Assembly: GCA_003864495.1 (NCBI GenBank)
Contig: ML133428.1
Location: 1,612,001 to 1,676,000 of the forward strand
DNA: 64,000 nt
Origin: Nemopilema nomurai
Lineage: Eukaryota > Cnidaria > Scyphozoa > Rhizostomeae > Rhizostomatidae
Direction: 5' to 3'
Of this stretch, positions 47,421-62,400 are shown piece by piece. How positions within the stretch are numbered: the stretch's first letter is position 1; the number at the start of each line of letters is the position of its first letter. Under the pieces are notes generated by a model. It saw nothing but the letters and a program-made list of their open reading frames with translations. It was not told the origin of the DNA and ran no database searches. A program made the translations under genes and the position numbers.

Positions 47421-50400
47421 ATGTCATCAATAAAGAACTGTGAACCAAAGCTTAAAGCATATTTGCTACGGCACCGTTTACCAGATATTTTTGAGGTTTG
47501 TTCACACATGAAATACGATTATTTTGTCTCGAAAAGAGTAGCTTTTATACTTGCTTGTATTTGTAGAAATAATAAAACCTGCATAAGGATGTAGCAAAGC
47601 TTACGAAAACTATAACTCATTTGAAGATTGAATAAATAATATTCCCAAGTTGCTGTGGGTTTTATAGAGCAGAGAAGTACCCATGCAAACACCACCTCTA
47701 TACGATATATATGGTACAAGAAGGCCCTGGTTTTTCTCTCTTCTCATCAAGAATGAAATTACAAAAAATCATGCCATGCATCAGCGAGATAACAAAATAT
47801 GAAAATTGCGTCATTTGAATGATCTCTCTCTCTAGTTATGATATTTTAATCCAAGTTTTTTTTCTACTTTCTCCTACTTCTTTGTAAGAATAGACGGTAA
47901 TTCTTTCTACAGAGCATATTGACTGCACTAGCTGTAAACAGGCCAGATGACTCAACACAATTTGTCATTGATAAGATAAAGGCTTTGCTTAATGACAAGA
48001 AGCTTCTGGAGTCGTTACACTGGTAAGACCAATTATATGACTTTCATTATACTGAAGATCATTTCAATTAAATTATTTTTGGATGTTTTTTAAGGTACAA
48101 AAATTGCAGTGTTGTGGTCTTCAATCAAATGAAATTATACTGTTATCACTCTGAGTATGAAGCTTAAAGAACTCAAGAAGTTTTTTTAGAGTTTGTTCTT
48201 TTAAGGCAGGTTTTGGATCTAGGTAACAAGTAATATCAAAACGCTGGTAGAAGTGTTGTTATCTTGATCTTATAGTCTTCCTTGCTCCTGTCTTCTTGCT
48301 CCTAGCCAAATAGCCAAATTCTCTGTTTAATAGAAGTGATTGTGTGATCAAAGCTATTCATTTATTGTTGGAGTATGACTAAACAACATTAGGCAGTATT
48401 TATCACTTTAAAATGAAGTGTTCAGATTCTTGAGATGTGCAATTAACTGCACTTCTGAGCAAAGGGAGATCTGTGCCAAGGCGTGGGCATGCAATCGCAT
48501 GTCACTCCCAGCATTGCATGCATTAGCTTGCTCAATCTTATAATGCCAATTTATTTCCAGGGATACTTTTATTGATGAAGAAAAGAAGCCGAAAAATCCC
48601 TTTAACTCAAAAATGTTTGACTTTCTTTGGTCATATGAAGATGAGAATATGCAGGTAACAACAAAATGGGCAATATTTTTTCAAATTTGTCTCCCTTATC
48701 ATTTTAATTTAGTCAAGTGCTTAGTAAAAGATAAACTTTGTGATGTTATGAATGCTTATGATACTTAGAGCTTTAAAATTATAATAGGTGTTTTTGAAAT
48801 GACAGTATTTGCAACTGACTTCTACAAAGCATTTTTTCATTGAAAGCTACTACAGCTTTTCATATGATAACATTACAATCGTGGTAATTCTTGTCAGTTT
48901 TATTTCAGCCTACAACTGCAATGTATGAAAAAGCATATAGTTTCTATAACCTCAAACTTTTAAAAATGTGTTTCGGGTGAGTGGGTATATTTTGATTATG
49001 AATTTTATCATGCAATATTAGACTAAAGCTAATTTTTTAAATTTTCATACATTTTAAACCAAATGATGTATCTATGTCCTTGCATAGGGAAAGGGAAGGT
49101 ACAATCTTTAAACTCAAGAATTGTGTCTGGTTTTTTATAATTTGTCTTTATTCTATAGAAGTACGGTAATATAGTGAAATTTCATGGTAAAAGGAATTCA
49201 ATGCTCTTAGTCTATGTTCTCTAGAAGAAATCCCCCTACATCTCTCAAAGAGAAAAACTTTTTCACTTTTCCAATCTGTAAAGGGTATACCTTGCTACTT
49301 TTGCCAATTAGCTAAACAAAGAAGGGGCACCTTCCTGCTGGCACCCTTGATCATAACATTTTTTGCAGGAAAAAAGAATAGAAAAACAAGAAAATTGCTC
49401 TAGTGAAAATGTATTTTGATTTAAAGCAATAAATGATTAGATTTTTAGCACAGTACTGATAGCTAGAGGGCTTTCGTGTTCTGGAATTGACATGCGTGAC
49501 AAAAACCCTGCCAGACAAGCTCAGGGCAAGCGATTCAAACTTATTTGAAAACAAATGATAAATCATACTATATATCAAATAGGGAAAAAGCTGGTTTGCT
49601 AAGCACGTTACAGTTCTGCCTCAAAGGGGCTAAGTGTCTCGAACTCTCCATTGATCTCCGAATCTGACGAATCGTCTGTATATGAGACTTCTTTCTGAGT
49701 CTGAGTACTCTCTATAAAGCCTGTGTTCCTACTCCGCTTTCAAATACAAGCCCACTGCCCTCTTGATAATTTTTCTTTTTCATAATTTTTCAATCACTGT
49801 TATAAACGATCAAACTATTATTCAGAATTCTGTACGAGATAGAGAAATGCTTGTCAGAAAGTATGTTTCTGACTGCTCTGATTGTTATTCGAACTTGATC
49901 AAATAATGGACAAGACAAGGTTACCATTTTGCACAGGTTTGGAAATTCACCGCGGTGCTACTTTAGAACATACTTTAATTTCGTAAAGGTTATTCAAGGG
50001 GACGGGCCAATTTCAGCAATAAAACACACAAGATTTTCAGTAAACAGATGTCACTTTCTACCATCGCTCCTATATGTTTACTATGATACATCGCTTCTGG
50101 CTGAAGCCATGTATTGAAACGAAACCTTCAATGAAACACAATGATTGATAGTGTATAAGGTCCATGTTGAATTCAAAGTCCAAAGCTAGGTCCAAAGACT
50201 GGAAAAAATGGGAATTTGTAGTCGTCATCCTTACTTGATGCTCAAGACTCTTGCTCCAAACATATTACATTTTGCTTATTTCTAGTTTCGACGGATAGTT
50301 TTCTTGACATGACCAGCTATACATATTTTCTAGACTTCTTTACATTTACTTTGGATCCTGCACATGTTGAAATTTCTTCACGCTAACTTCATTTATTTCT

Positions 50401-53400
50401 GAATACAGTGGGGTGAAAGAGTACTGGCAATATAAAGTTGAGAAGAATCGAGCATTGGCAAGAAAATTGGCCTTTGCCCGCTCCTATTATGCAAGAAGAT
50501 TCACGAAGAAGCACTTTGATGCATTTCTTGTATCCTTTAAAGATCTAAATTTAATGCCTAGAAAAGAAAAATACTCGTAGATTGGTATTATATCCATAAT
50601 CAATTAATGAAGCTGGGATAAGGGGGGATCATATTCCCCCGCGCCTACACCTGTGTTTATTCATCTTCCCGAAGGTTTCGTTTCAATCGTTATACTTTCC
50701 CTTGACACTTTTCTAGTCTCTAGTTCGTGCACAGAAGCAGAGAGAGTTAGGTAAAAAAAAATGTTTAGTAAAAGATTTTAATATCACATCAGTATAATGT
50801 AAATTACTATTTTCCTATTTAAAGACATTTTATATTAAATATTGTTTTGAAAGCTGATTTTACTACTTTTTTATTTTGTAGCAAGTTAAAGAACTTTTTG
50901 TCTTAATACATTTAATGCAGTTCTGGTTTTAACGCAGTTTTATTTCGGTTGGATCGTTTTTCGTTTAATCAATGCTTTATCGCATTTTTTGTGTCATTTT
51001 CCAGCGTTTATGAATAAGATAAGATACGTTGTGAATACTTCTCTTCTGCGATTAATATTTGATGCATGGAGAAGTGTCACAAACGATTCAAGGCGAACGA
51101 GAGAGTACTTTGAGGTGAGTTTGTCTTCGCCAAGGCTCGATTTTCATCAGTTTTAATGATTTAAGATAAGGCTATGCTTATTTGTGGCCATCATGTGGGA
51201 GGGTTGTTATTTATGGACAAGATCTTTAAGAGGATCTGATAACACTTTTGGGCAATAAAGGCAGCACAAAAAGGCTCATTCTGTTAGAGATTTTAAGAAG
51301 CCTCAATTTTATAATTTTAACAAGTCCAAGTTTAATGATTTTAATTATGTTCAAGTCTCATCTTTTATTGTCTCAGCCAGAGATGTTCTTGAAAGCTGTT
51401 AAACGTGTTTTTCCTTTAGCCAATGTTAAACGAGTTCCCCTTCCAAAACGTCCAGTCTTATTTAAAAGCGGTTGTCCTAAACAACATGTTTAAGAGGTTC
51501 ACATCCATTAAGAAATAACTTGCTATTGTGAGTCATTTTACCGATTTCTTTAGCTGTTTTCCTTTTGATTTATAGAAATTAGAAAGAGGCGAAATTCCGG
51601 ATGGTGTTGAGAAATCATCAGATGGTAAAGATTATATTTCAACGTTTCCAAGAAAAGTCGCGATTATGGTTAGTGCCAGCTTTTCAATTTTGGTTTCTAT
51701 TTCAGCAATATATTTTAATGTTTAAAGTTTTTCCAAGACAAATGCCTTATTTAAAAATAAATGAGAAGACCAAAAAAAATTGAGAATACAGACATGCTTG
51801 TTCTGTTTTTGGGCGACGTATTCCTTCCACGGTGAAGCTAATCAAACTGCCTAGCGAATTTATTGTCCAATTGCTCATCTAGATTAACTAGTAAGCAAAA
51901 TGTGCTTCTCTTCATTCCTAATCTTGCAATAGCACTTTTCAACGACTCCTTTTTCCGTAGCCTCAGTTCTATGACATAAAATCGTTATAGTATTAGGGAT
52001 TTAGACTCGAACCGATGTCAAAGCAAAAATGCTTTTTCAGATTTGGAGTTAGAGAAGATAAGATTATGTGGCAATAAAACAATGAACTCTTGAAGATGAT
52101 ACAGGCATGGATCTGTCCTATAATTGGGGAAGATATGTTTGGGAGTCTTGTAATATGCATAGGCCTGTGTTTGTTGTGTCCATTGGTGAACTGTCGTGCT
52201 CTTGAGTGGCAGAGAAGGTTGAAAATTGGTCGCTATTCTTTTTTGAGCTCTTTGATGAGAATTGATACAAACTCGCCTAACTATCATTTTGGCTTGGTCT
52301 GTAAATTGTGCTGCGAATAGATCGCTTTTCTTTCGGCTCGTCATTATTTTGGAACTTTGTTAAAAATTTTGCTTTCGTTATCTTTCGAAAGATTGTTATT
52401 TACGAAGCAAGATTATATGTTACCAATTGGTGATCGAAAATGATAACTACTTCTTACCTTGAAATCACCTGAGTTGGTGTGGCAGACTTATTTATGTCCT
52501 AATATTTGGTGATGGTCCGCCATTGATGATAAAAGCCAGTTCAAGTTTCCCAACCTCTGATATGAATGATTCTGTACTGACTTTTGCTCCTTTTAAAGTC
52601 GTTTCGATCACCAATTACATGACGTCACAATCAAAATTGGTCTCTGTTTCGTGCTAGCCAATCGGTTTTCGTGTTAGCCAATCGGTTTTCGTGTTAGCCA
52701 ATCGGTTTTGATTACTGTTACAGTATGCCAGCGAAAGAGTGTCATGATTCTTTGTGCGATTCGAATACTTCGGATAGTCTTGGGAGAAACTTGGCCAGAT
52801 TTCTTGCCATGCAAATGAACCTTTGTACACCAAGAACATTTGTCAGTTTTTTCATTTTCGTGATGGCTTCAACTTTTAGAGGGTCTATCATAAGCCCATT
52901 CTGTGTTAAGTGATGATCAATGACGTAAAGTTAATTCCACTCGAAGTTGAATTTGTGTTTGTTCAGCTTGTTGTTCTTTTGTTAGCATGGTTTCACAATT
53001 GCCAGCCTGTTCTCGTCGTTGCTTTTTCTCCATCTCCGTATGTGTCTCGTTTTCTGGTAACAAAAACGTCGTAATCGACTGCAAACACGCCACATGGGCC
53101 TTCAATACACAAATGACGTGACGAGGTATCCCCAATAACCATGATGTCTGAAGTGTTACACATATGCTGGGTTCTTCGTAGAGTACTATTTTATTGTACT
53201 CTTCATTCAGATGGGTTTTGCTAAATACTTTGACTTTTTTGCTTTGGTAGCACATCTTCGGTGAGAGGGAGCGGGAAATAACATTTCAATGTTTTATTGA
53301 TGTATTGTGGGTCAATGTGCTCCTTTAGTTTTCTCACTCATTCCCTGCATATGCTTTGATATGACAGAGAATTCTTCTTTTTTTCTTATGAGATCAAATG

Positions 53401-56400
53401 AAGTAAAATGTGATTTAAAGATTTTCATATTCGGTCATGTTTGGTTTTAGCATAAAATTCACACAGCTCCAAATGTTACAAGGCAGCGGTTAGCTTACTC
53501 TTTTCATTAGGTCGCCTCATTTTATCAGAGAATTTGCTGTTGTTTAAAAGGACTGTTGTCTTAGAAGTATGGAAATATGTTTGTATCAAAGTGTCGATTT
53601 GGCAATTTGTCTTTTGTGCATTTGTTGTTGTGGATCTACTTGAGCAGATTTTCGGGAGAGTATTTACTGGTTGTGCGTTTGTTGATGGTCCTTTAGCAGT
53701 CTTCCATGATCTAAAGGCCGGAATCTGTTGTGTTAAATGATAATAATATGTCTGTAAGTTTGTCGTTTCTCGATTAGCCATTGTTCTAATATGTGAAGGC
53801 CTATGTCTGATTTGTCTTTTGATGACCAAGACACGAAGCACTCCACTAGCAGTCAAGATAGGGTTCATTTGGAGAATTGTCTTTTCCTGACTGGCAGATT
53901 TAGTCTAAAAAAATGTATTTTTTTTGTCGAGCCAGCCAATCTATCTTAAATGTGAATAGGCTTGACTAAAAGCTTTCTGACAGTGCTTTTGTAAATATGG
54001 CTGATGATTGTTACACGAATTATGGCGAAGCATTGACGTCACTCGAGTTTGGTCGTAAGTGGAGATTGTAATTGGCAATGATTGCTTCGCAGAAATTGTG
54101 TTTTATAATTGGGGCTAGGGAAAGTTGCGATTGTGTGTTTATCACATAAGTTGTATGGTATCTTATGTATTTGGTGTAGAGGACTAATCTGTTATGTCTA
54201 AGGTCTATGACTTTACTGGATGCGAGACATCCTTTGGCGAGTTCTTTTGATTAGATTGGGTATGCTCTCATATGGTAGTAAATTCTACTCCATGCATTGT
54301 TTGAAATAAAGTCAAGTAAACTTTGTTGGATGATGAGTGAATTTTTCATGCTACTGATCTTAAGCATAAGAATATATCCCAATCTAAACACTCCTTTTCC
54401 CCATACTAATGAAAAACGCAGTTTAGTTATTTATGCATAGTTAAGTTAATTCTCCGTTGGGCACTCCTCAGAGTATTCACACATCGAATAATGACCAGAA
54501 GCTGACCCAATTAATAGCCAGTTGCGGATCGAAAACACTAGAGGGCTGTAAGAAGAGCGTTCGATTGACTGATTGACTGTAAATCAATAATCACTTCACA
54601 TCTTCCTTTTTGAGCCCAAAAGAAAAGACGAACTCTCACATGTCAAAGAAGAATTGAAGCTCATTTCATATTGCGATTCAATTCGGTTTTTCAAGTCGGT
54701 TTCATGTGATCCAGATTTTCTCAAATTTTGATGAACTGAATTCGCATCTGACACATATACTTAAGTTGTCTGTACTTTCGTAGGGCTTTGTTTTCACTCT
54801 CAATTGCTTCAAAAACTTCCTGTTCAAATGCCCGATGCTGTGCTAGTGTATTTAACGTTAGTATTAAGTAGATCATTGGGCGCTTTTTCGTCTTTTTGTC
54901 TCGAATTTATTTGTTGGTGTTGTTGTTGAATTAAACTCGAGCCCGACTTGAAAAATCCATGTGAACGCGAAGAAAAATTAGCGCATCCAAACTGCACATC
55001 CGAAATTTTTTATGTAAACGGCCTCTATGTTTTGATGTTATCTGGGTTTTACAATGGGTGGTACCCTAAAGCTGAATTAAGCTTAATTTGGGCATTGTGT
55101 CTTTTACCAAAGTTGGGTTTCTTGCTATTATAAAATTTCGTGTTAAGCTAATGTTGCAAATGGTGCTACTAAAAGCTGACCATTTTGTTTGGCTTAACTC
55201 ATTTTGTTGGGAAATCGGCTGTTGTCTTTGCTATTTTCTCTTTGTAAGAAACATAGAAGTTTCTTACCTTGAGGCCTCTTGTGTTGGTGCGGCAGACTTC
55301 ATGTTGACGTGCGGCCTAATGTTTCGCGATCGCCTTCCGTCAATGCTGAGATCGAGGCGAATCTGTGAAATAATGATCCTACACCGACTGTTTTCACTTT
55401 TTATAGTTGTGGCGATCGAAAATTAATTTGACGTCACAATCAAAGTTTTCTCTGTTTCGTGCTATCCAAACGATTTGACGTAACAAACACGTTTCATTTC
55501 GAGGCTCTCTAATTTGGAATTCTTAAGCATGTTGTTTTGTTAAGCCATGCATTTTTCCTGGTTTTCTCTTTTGACAATTTCAATTGACAATTTTGGTTTT
55601 ACTTGATGGGTGACGTAGGGATTATCTTTCTTTGTTTTAATAGTGTTAAATAGATTTCTTTTTCACATCAATCTTAAAGACATGTTTTTATTGAAAATGT
55701 GCTCCATTTTTATTAAATTTTTTGTAGCAGGTTTTAATATAACTTCAGTATTCTCTCGCTGGTTGCTCGAAAGGGGAATACGCCAAATAAATATATAGTT
55801 CAGATACTTAACTGACTTAAATGAATGTTGATTACATGAATAAAATTTTGATTGTATGCATGATATTGTTGGTTGATTATCATTTGATTCGGTCTTTCAT
55901 TTATTGACTAGGCAATCTTAGGTTTTTCTTTCAGGATAAATTTTCCGCCTTTTGCCTACGATCTGTCTTCTCCATTAATTACCATTTTTATGATAAGTGA
56001 TTTCTTTTTTAATACCTAACCAAAAAAGCTTGTCTTTTGCCAAATCCCAAAAATTTATTTTTAATAGTTTCTCTATATTTTTCTTTATTTTGCAAATCCA
56101 TTACTTTGTCTCCCATGAAGATTTCTCGAAACACGATGCTGCTTTGTTGGTCCTAGGCATCAATCGTTTTTCCCAATATCGGGCAAACAGTTTTTATGCT
56201 GATTTTTGTCTTTTTAGATATTCTGTTATGTCGATCTTCCGGATCTCATTACCTGCTCGCAAGTCTGTCGTACTTGGAAAATGATTACACAGTCTTCCTA
56301 TTTATGGAGTCGGGTACGTATTGCCATCATGTTGTTGCTGTTGCTACTGTTCCTTTCGTTGTTGTTGTTTTTGCTTCTCTTTTTATTATTTTGTCAATAG

Positions 56401-59400
56401 TACTTGGTAAGTTTTTATGACAATGACAAATAATCAATGACCTTTAAATATCCCTTTTCACAGGTCCTTGATTAATAGCAGCAAATTCATTTTTGCTGAA
56501 CAAATTTACCTGTATAAATTTTGTCTTTTTATTATCATAGATTGATCTAACGAAGATAACAAAAAGGTAAGAAATCACTTCTTCTGGATACGAAAATACA
56601 TCCTCAATAAGGCTTTTGAGTTTAGTGCAAGAGTGTTCAGCTGTTTTTTATGTTTGCTATCATCATCCAATTTTAGCGAATGATCATGTAGATCACTGAT
56701 TGCTTTGTAATAATCATGCGGTCGTGTGAATCACTGTGATCATAATTTTGATCGTTCGATCACCTTGCATGATTTTGCGTCTTCTATGGAAGTCTACGTT
56801 CTTTTTTACTTCATCCCCTTGAAGCTAATGTTCTCAGCATTACTCATAGACTACTCACAAGTCATTTTGAAATACAATGTTAGAATATGCTGTTCAAAAA
56901 GATAACAAAAAGATAAGCATCTCGTTTGGCTTTTCTAGACAAGCACGTGCCTATTTCAATGATAATAATTTTTGTCTTTTTTGTCTTTTTTGTCAAGAAT
57001 TTCGAGCAAGGCGATCGCTAGTCTGATTCACAAGTGCCGCCCATTTCTGTGCCACTTGAATCTCCGCGGGATGGACATGGCCACGTCAAAATGCCTGAAG
57101 ACCATAGGTTTGTATTTCAATGTTTGAAGCCTCAATGCATCGATTCATAATGTCACAGGGAAAGTTATTTGTATGCAGCTGATTTCAAGCAACCAGTAAT
57201 TTGAATTGAACCAATCGTCTCAAAATCTTATCATTCAGCCCTTTTAGCAATTACCAAACAACTATCTTTAAAATGGCACTTATGTCTAAATAAACACATT
57301 TTAGTCAAATGGATTTGAATTTTTAAAAATTGACTTGAAATTAAATTCGGTTAAACGCAGTTATTGCTGAACGGCAAAGCTTATCGTCTCATGGAAACAA
57401 CTGTCGGTGAAGTTGGTCGGTAGATCGGTCGGTCTGCTAGCTTTGCGGCTGGCCGGTCGATTGTTAGGCTCAGTCAATCAATCATCTGTTATATAAAGTT
57501 CACTGTTTTTGCTTCAGGTGAATGTCGCAACCTCCAAGATTTGAATCTGTCTGATTGCAAAGGAATAACTGTAAATATTCATTCTTATCTCTCTACTTCT
57601 CTATTTCCCTGTTGAACTATTTCCATTTTGTTTTACAATTTTTCACTGCTCTAAGAAATTTAATGCCGGGTGATTTAAAGCACGAATCTTTAAGACTTAT
57701 TCAAGGTAATGCTGTGCCTTGGAAAGTGATTTTATTCTAAGGATATTATGATGCTATTTACAGGCCGATGTTGTCAAAGAAATATCCATAGGATGTACAA
57801 GCCTCTTGTACCTTAATGTGTCAAGCTGCTACCTATCAGATGCTGCATTGCGTAGCCTATCCAGGTAAGAATGACCGCTCGAGATTCTGTTTCAACATTA
57901 TTTGTCCATAGGCGTTTGAGTCTAATTGCATTCTGCATCTCATAAAAGTGCATATGCGTGCTAAACAAGACCATATGTTACTTCTTGATTCTGTTGCACT
58001 GCTTAGATTTAGCCATTTGCTATCTACGTTTTTTGGGAGGTTTGCGAGGGATTGTAAGTGTCAATAATCTTGCTTTCTGCCAAGACCTACTATGTGCTGT
58101 TTAATCTGTTGAAAAATGGCAGAGAACTCAAAGTTGGTGCATAAATAACCCATGACAATGCAGCATCTGATAGGTTATCCATATTAAAACAAGATGATAC
58201 GTTTATTTCAACAGTATTTGTAGTTAACTCTTATGTTGATAATTTTCTCGATTTTAATGAACTGATAAAAAATTATCTCTAGAGTCATTTGAGAGTTTAC
58301 CTAATAAAAAGTTTTAAATAACTAAAAGTTTTAACTAATGTAAAGTTTTAACGAACTTAAATTTTTAGTCAACTTTAACTAAAGTTTTGATGTTGATAAA
58401 AGGGATGATTTAACGTCATTGGATTCATGGAAGATAAAAAACTTTCTGTATCAATTTCGGTCTTGCTTCTTATGCTAGAAAATTTATTACGTATTAGGCT
58501 ACGTAGTATGTGCCTTCAAAGTTTCATTAAATTAATGGCTAAGACACGTGGCTATATATTTACACATCTGCGTAATAATCGCATTAATCGTTTAAAGTGA
58601 AGCAGGGATTTAGGGCTATCAGATCTTTTACAATCTAGGCATGTATAGCATTGCATACCCCTTCGGGTATTTTGTGGCAAGTGGTAAAGCGGTATTTTCT
58701 TGTGTCTTATTTGATGCCTTTTTCAACAGAAATTGCAACAACATCCAATTCCTGAATTTAGCGTTCTGTGCAAATTTTACCAGCAAGGGACTGCAGTATT
58801 TGGCGTCTGGGAAGGGCTGCCAGAGATTGGCCTATCTCGACCTATCTGGATGTGAACAGGTCAGTGTCAGATTCGCTGAAATCTAATGGTAATCTTAGTA
58901 ATCCTTAGAAATTTTTAACACAGGTGAAGTGGGGCTGAACATGATGCTTAGGGTTAGCTTGAGATGGATTTGAGTCATCTGAGATTTAAGGAAGTATGAT
59001 AGGGCTAGAATGGGTCGTATGGAACTAGGCCAGGTTAAGGTACCGTTTGCTCTTATTTTGCTATGAATATCCTGGGTTGATGCCTTGATAAGATCTAGTG
59101 TATTTTTGGCTGACTTTCAGGTATGTTTTTAGAGGTCACGGGGAAATGTACCTCACATTTTGTTCTACATGTAAGAACCATATCATAGATGAACACATTT
59201 TTGTCAACCCCAATGCTTCAAAATATCACAGAACAGTGAATACACCGGTGCTGATTGTGTGAAAATCAGCCAATCCTGCTTTTCAAACTCCCATATGGTG
59301 TTCGATCCGCAACTGGCAATTCATTTTGTCAGCTTGTAATCATTTTCTGACAATTGCATCCTCTGTGGGCTGTCTAATAACAAAATACTTTAAGAATGCA

Positions 59401-62400
59401 AAATTCATGTTTCCATTGTTCCGTGCTATTTTCTAATACATCTCACTCTCTGCTGTAAACCTAGTTTAAGATGCTTTGGCGCTATCTCATAAATGTGTTT
59501 GTTTAAAAAATTTGGTAGTTTCTTATTTTATTGAAAAAATCATTTTGTAGATCACTGGAGAAGGTTTCTTGGAACTTGGTAAAGGCTGCAATCGGCTAAT
59601 CTCACTGGTTCTTGATCATCTTCCATTTCTAAAAGACGAACATATCCAGGTTACGAATACTTTGATGAGTTCTTCTTTATCTAAGCTTAAAAAAGCTGTT
59701 GCGTAACATAGACATCTTCATCTTCGACTAAATCGCAGAGTTATGAAAAAAATATATTGAATGTAGATTTATATAAGAATTGCAGAGTTGCTTGTACCAG
59801 AAGATTCATATTTCTCGTTACTGCGAAGCTCAAGCTAAAACGTTAGAGGCTCAAGACGTTAGAAGTTCCAAATGGTATATCCAGAAAGGAGAAGATTTTC
59901 CCCGTTTTGAATATCAGATAGGCAGAACAGCTTTGTCAGCCTCAAGGGTTACCCTGCTGGGATGCCCTAGTGATAAATACTTGCCTATAAAAGACACAAG
60001 TACTAACATTTGGCTGTTTCATTTGAGCCCCAATTTTGGCCACCTCATTGTGAAGATGTCTTTCAATGAAAAAAATATATTGAATGTAGATTTATATGTT
60101 TACCCTTAAAATAAGGTTTGCATTAAGTGATTTAGCATGCAAGCTTTGCTATGCGCCAGGCTTTTCTGGAAAAAAACACTGATCAGAGATTAATTTGTAC
60201 GTTAATTCCTCTTGAACAAGTTTTCATTTTCATAATGCTTTTCCCTCAGGCGTTCGTGTCTGGCTGTCGATCGCTGCGCTCCTTCTCGGCTATGCATTCT
60301 TCGTTAATCACGGACATCGGAGTAAAAAGCTTGTGCGTGTCCAAGCGTCTTCAGATCCTGAAATTAGAAGGTATTCCCATTACAACCAATTAGTGTTACA
60401 CCACCCAGAAAGTATCCACCTTGCACTCTTAAGTAGCAACCGTTTACAAGTAGCACCACGGAGAGAGGCAGGTGGCTCACGTGAAATTCCAGGAGCCATG
60501 CTGCAACAGGAAGCTTCTAATTATGATTCTAAGTACATGAGAATTTTGCATGAAAGCAATTATTCTAATGAAAACATCTGTTAGACACTCTTCTTTGTAT
60601 ATCTGCGGGGAGCTTGCTTTTTATAGTACTTGCTAGCGCGGAGAACACAATGATGGGCTTGCTTTTAGAAGAACTCGTTATAACTTGATTGCATGGAGGA
60701 CACGATGCTAGGTAAATCTACCAAAATAAAACCTGGTTCTATAAGCATTCGGAAATTGTACTGTCATGTACTGAGGGAAGAAAACCCAGTTTGCTATATG
60801 AAGGAAACCCAGTTTTGATTGTTAGGAAGTCACCGCACTCCTTGTTAGAAGACGGATTTTTTGTAAGGAGCAACCATTTTGGGCTCATTTCAACCAAGGT
60901 CTGAATAAGTGCTGATTGGTTATAACACAGCAAATCACGTGTTCTTTCCCGCAGCCTTTCCCGCAGCCTTTCCCACAGCCTTTCCCGTGCTACTTTATAA
61001 ACAGCTATTCGAACTATAATCTCCTGCCAAGCTGAAGCTTTTTTGACCCTTTGAATATAACTTATAAGTTATTTCTGCTCAATAAGGATGTCTTGACCTT
61101 TGACCTCAAGCAAAGTGTTGTTCTGTCTTGTTCCTGTCTTGTGATGCGAATTTGTTTCTGAAGGCAACAACAGGATAACGGACAGTGCAGTGCGATGTCT
61201 AGTGAGGTCTTGCCCAGACCTCCACCACCTGCATTTGGTTGACTGCGAGAGAGTTACCGACCTGTCACTGAAGGCCCTGAGTCAATGCAAGAATTTGGTT
61301 GTTGTTAATTATGCGGATTGTATAAGGTTGGTTGGCTCTTTTCCGGATGTCATGATTCTCAAAGAGGCTTGGCCGTTATAGGTCGGTTTAATCGTTGTAG
61401 CCTTAAAATGTCCAGGATAAAAAAATATATTTTAGTAGTGATGAGTTTTTGCAACATAAAAATGTATAGTGAAAGAAGGGATGTTTGAAACATACAGAGA
61501 TTATGTGCCCATTCGGTACAGCTTTAGTGCTCTTAGTTATAATCAAGACATGTTTGATTGTGAATATCAAAATGTAATCACCACAATCATTGAATCATCA
61601 TAGCTTTTCACTGAGCTTGGAGATTCCTGTGCGTTTGACGAGTTAACACAGAGAAGCCACTCCTTTTTACCAAATGGTCTCAGACAATATCAATTAATCA
61701 TCTTGAATTTTGTTCTGTCCCTCTATAACCTCCCTCTGGCTTCGACTCCTCGTTTTGGGTAGCATGTTGATTGCGTTGCTTTGCACTATTATTAGACACG
61801 ACAAAGTACTCCTATAACCTGGCATGCGATACAAAGTACGTATTCTTACGTCATCATTCTCTTACACTGTGTCCCAGGCTCTCTGATGCTGGTGTTCGCT
61901 ATATTGTCGAAGGCTTGTCAGGCCCCAAGCTACGTGAGCTCAACTTGACCAACTGTCTTCGAGTCAGTGACGTCAGCGTTCTTCGAATTGCGCAGAGGTA
62001 TGTGTCTTTGGAATGAATTGCCGAGAATGAAGCGAAATGCATCCAGAATTTTTATTGTTTTTTATCATCCTAGTCATATAGATATTTATTCATGAGTAGC
62101 ATCAGTAGAATGCATGCATTTTTATAAAGAAAACTGGCTCTGATCTCGAAGCAAATATTACACCCAATTCTAAAGAAATTGTCCAAAAAGTAGCATTTCC
62201 TTTTATGGTCCTTCATCAAGTGTTTTACAATTGATTGTGAAATTCATTTGAGTCAACTAAAACTAAATTAGATTGAAATTCTATGCACACACAAATTTGA
62301 AAACCAGAGAGGGAGATGATGGAAAGCTTACCTAGACCACTGACTAACTCCTTTTTTTTCTATAAAGGTAGTTATACTAGACCTGAATTTCAAGAGACTT

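Larger units (their letters stand above)
51669..56217. other. 4.5 kb intron 8 of FBXL13 with repeats
   Basis: This intron separates the two halves of the F-box. It contains a diverged direct duplication (about 52447-52715 and 55250-55500), a triple 20-bp CCAAT repeat (52656-52705), repeat copy D (54463-54640), and several 60-130 codon minus-strand frames (52018-52344, 52917-53255, 53476-53868) without recognisable domains. A degraded mobile element is plausible; I cannot name it. Confidence 0.55.

Noticed and set aside
47201..47509. 102-codon minus-strand frame opposite DRC6 exon 1
   Set aside because: It has no domain and overlaps a plus-strand exon that restores a known N-terminal motif.
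52917..53868. Two minus-strand frames of 112 and 130 codons in FBXL13 intron 8 as an active transposon gene
   Set aside because: They show no recognisable catalytic motif. They may be degraded mobile sequence but cannot be named.
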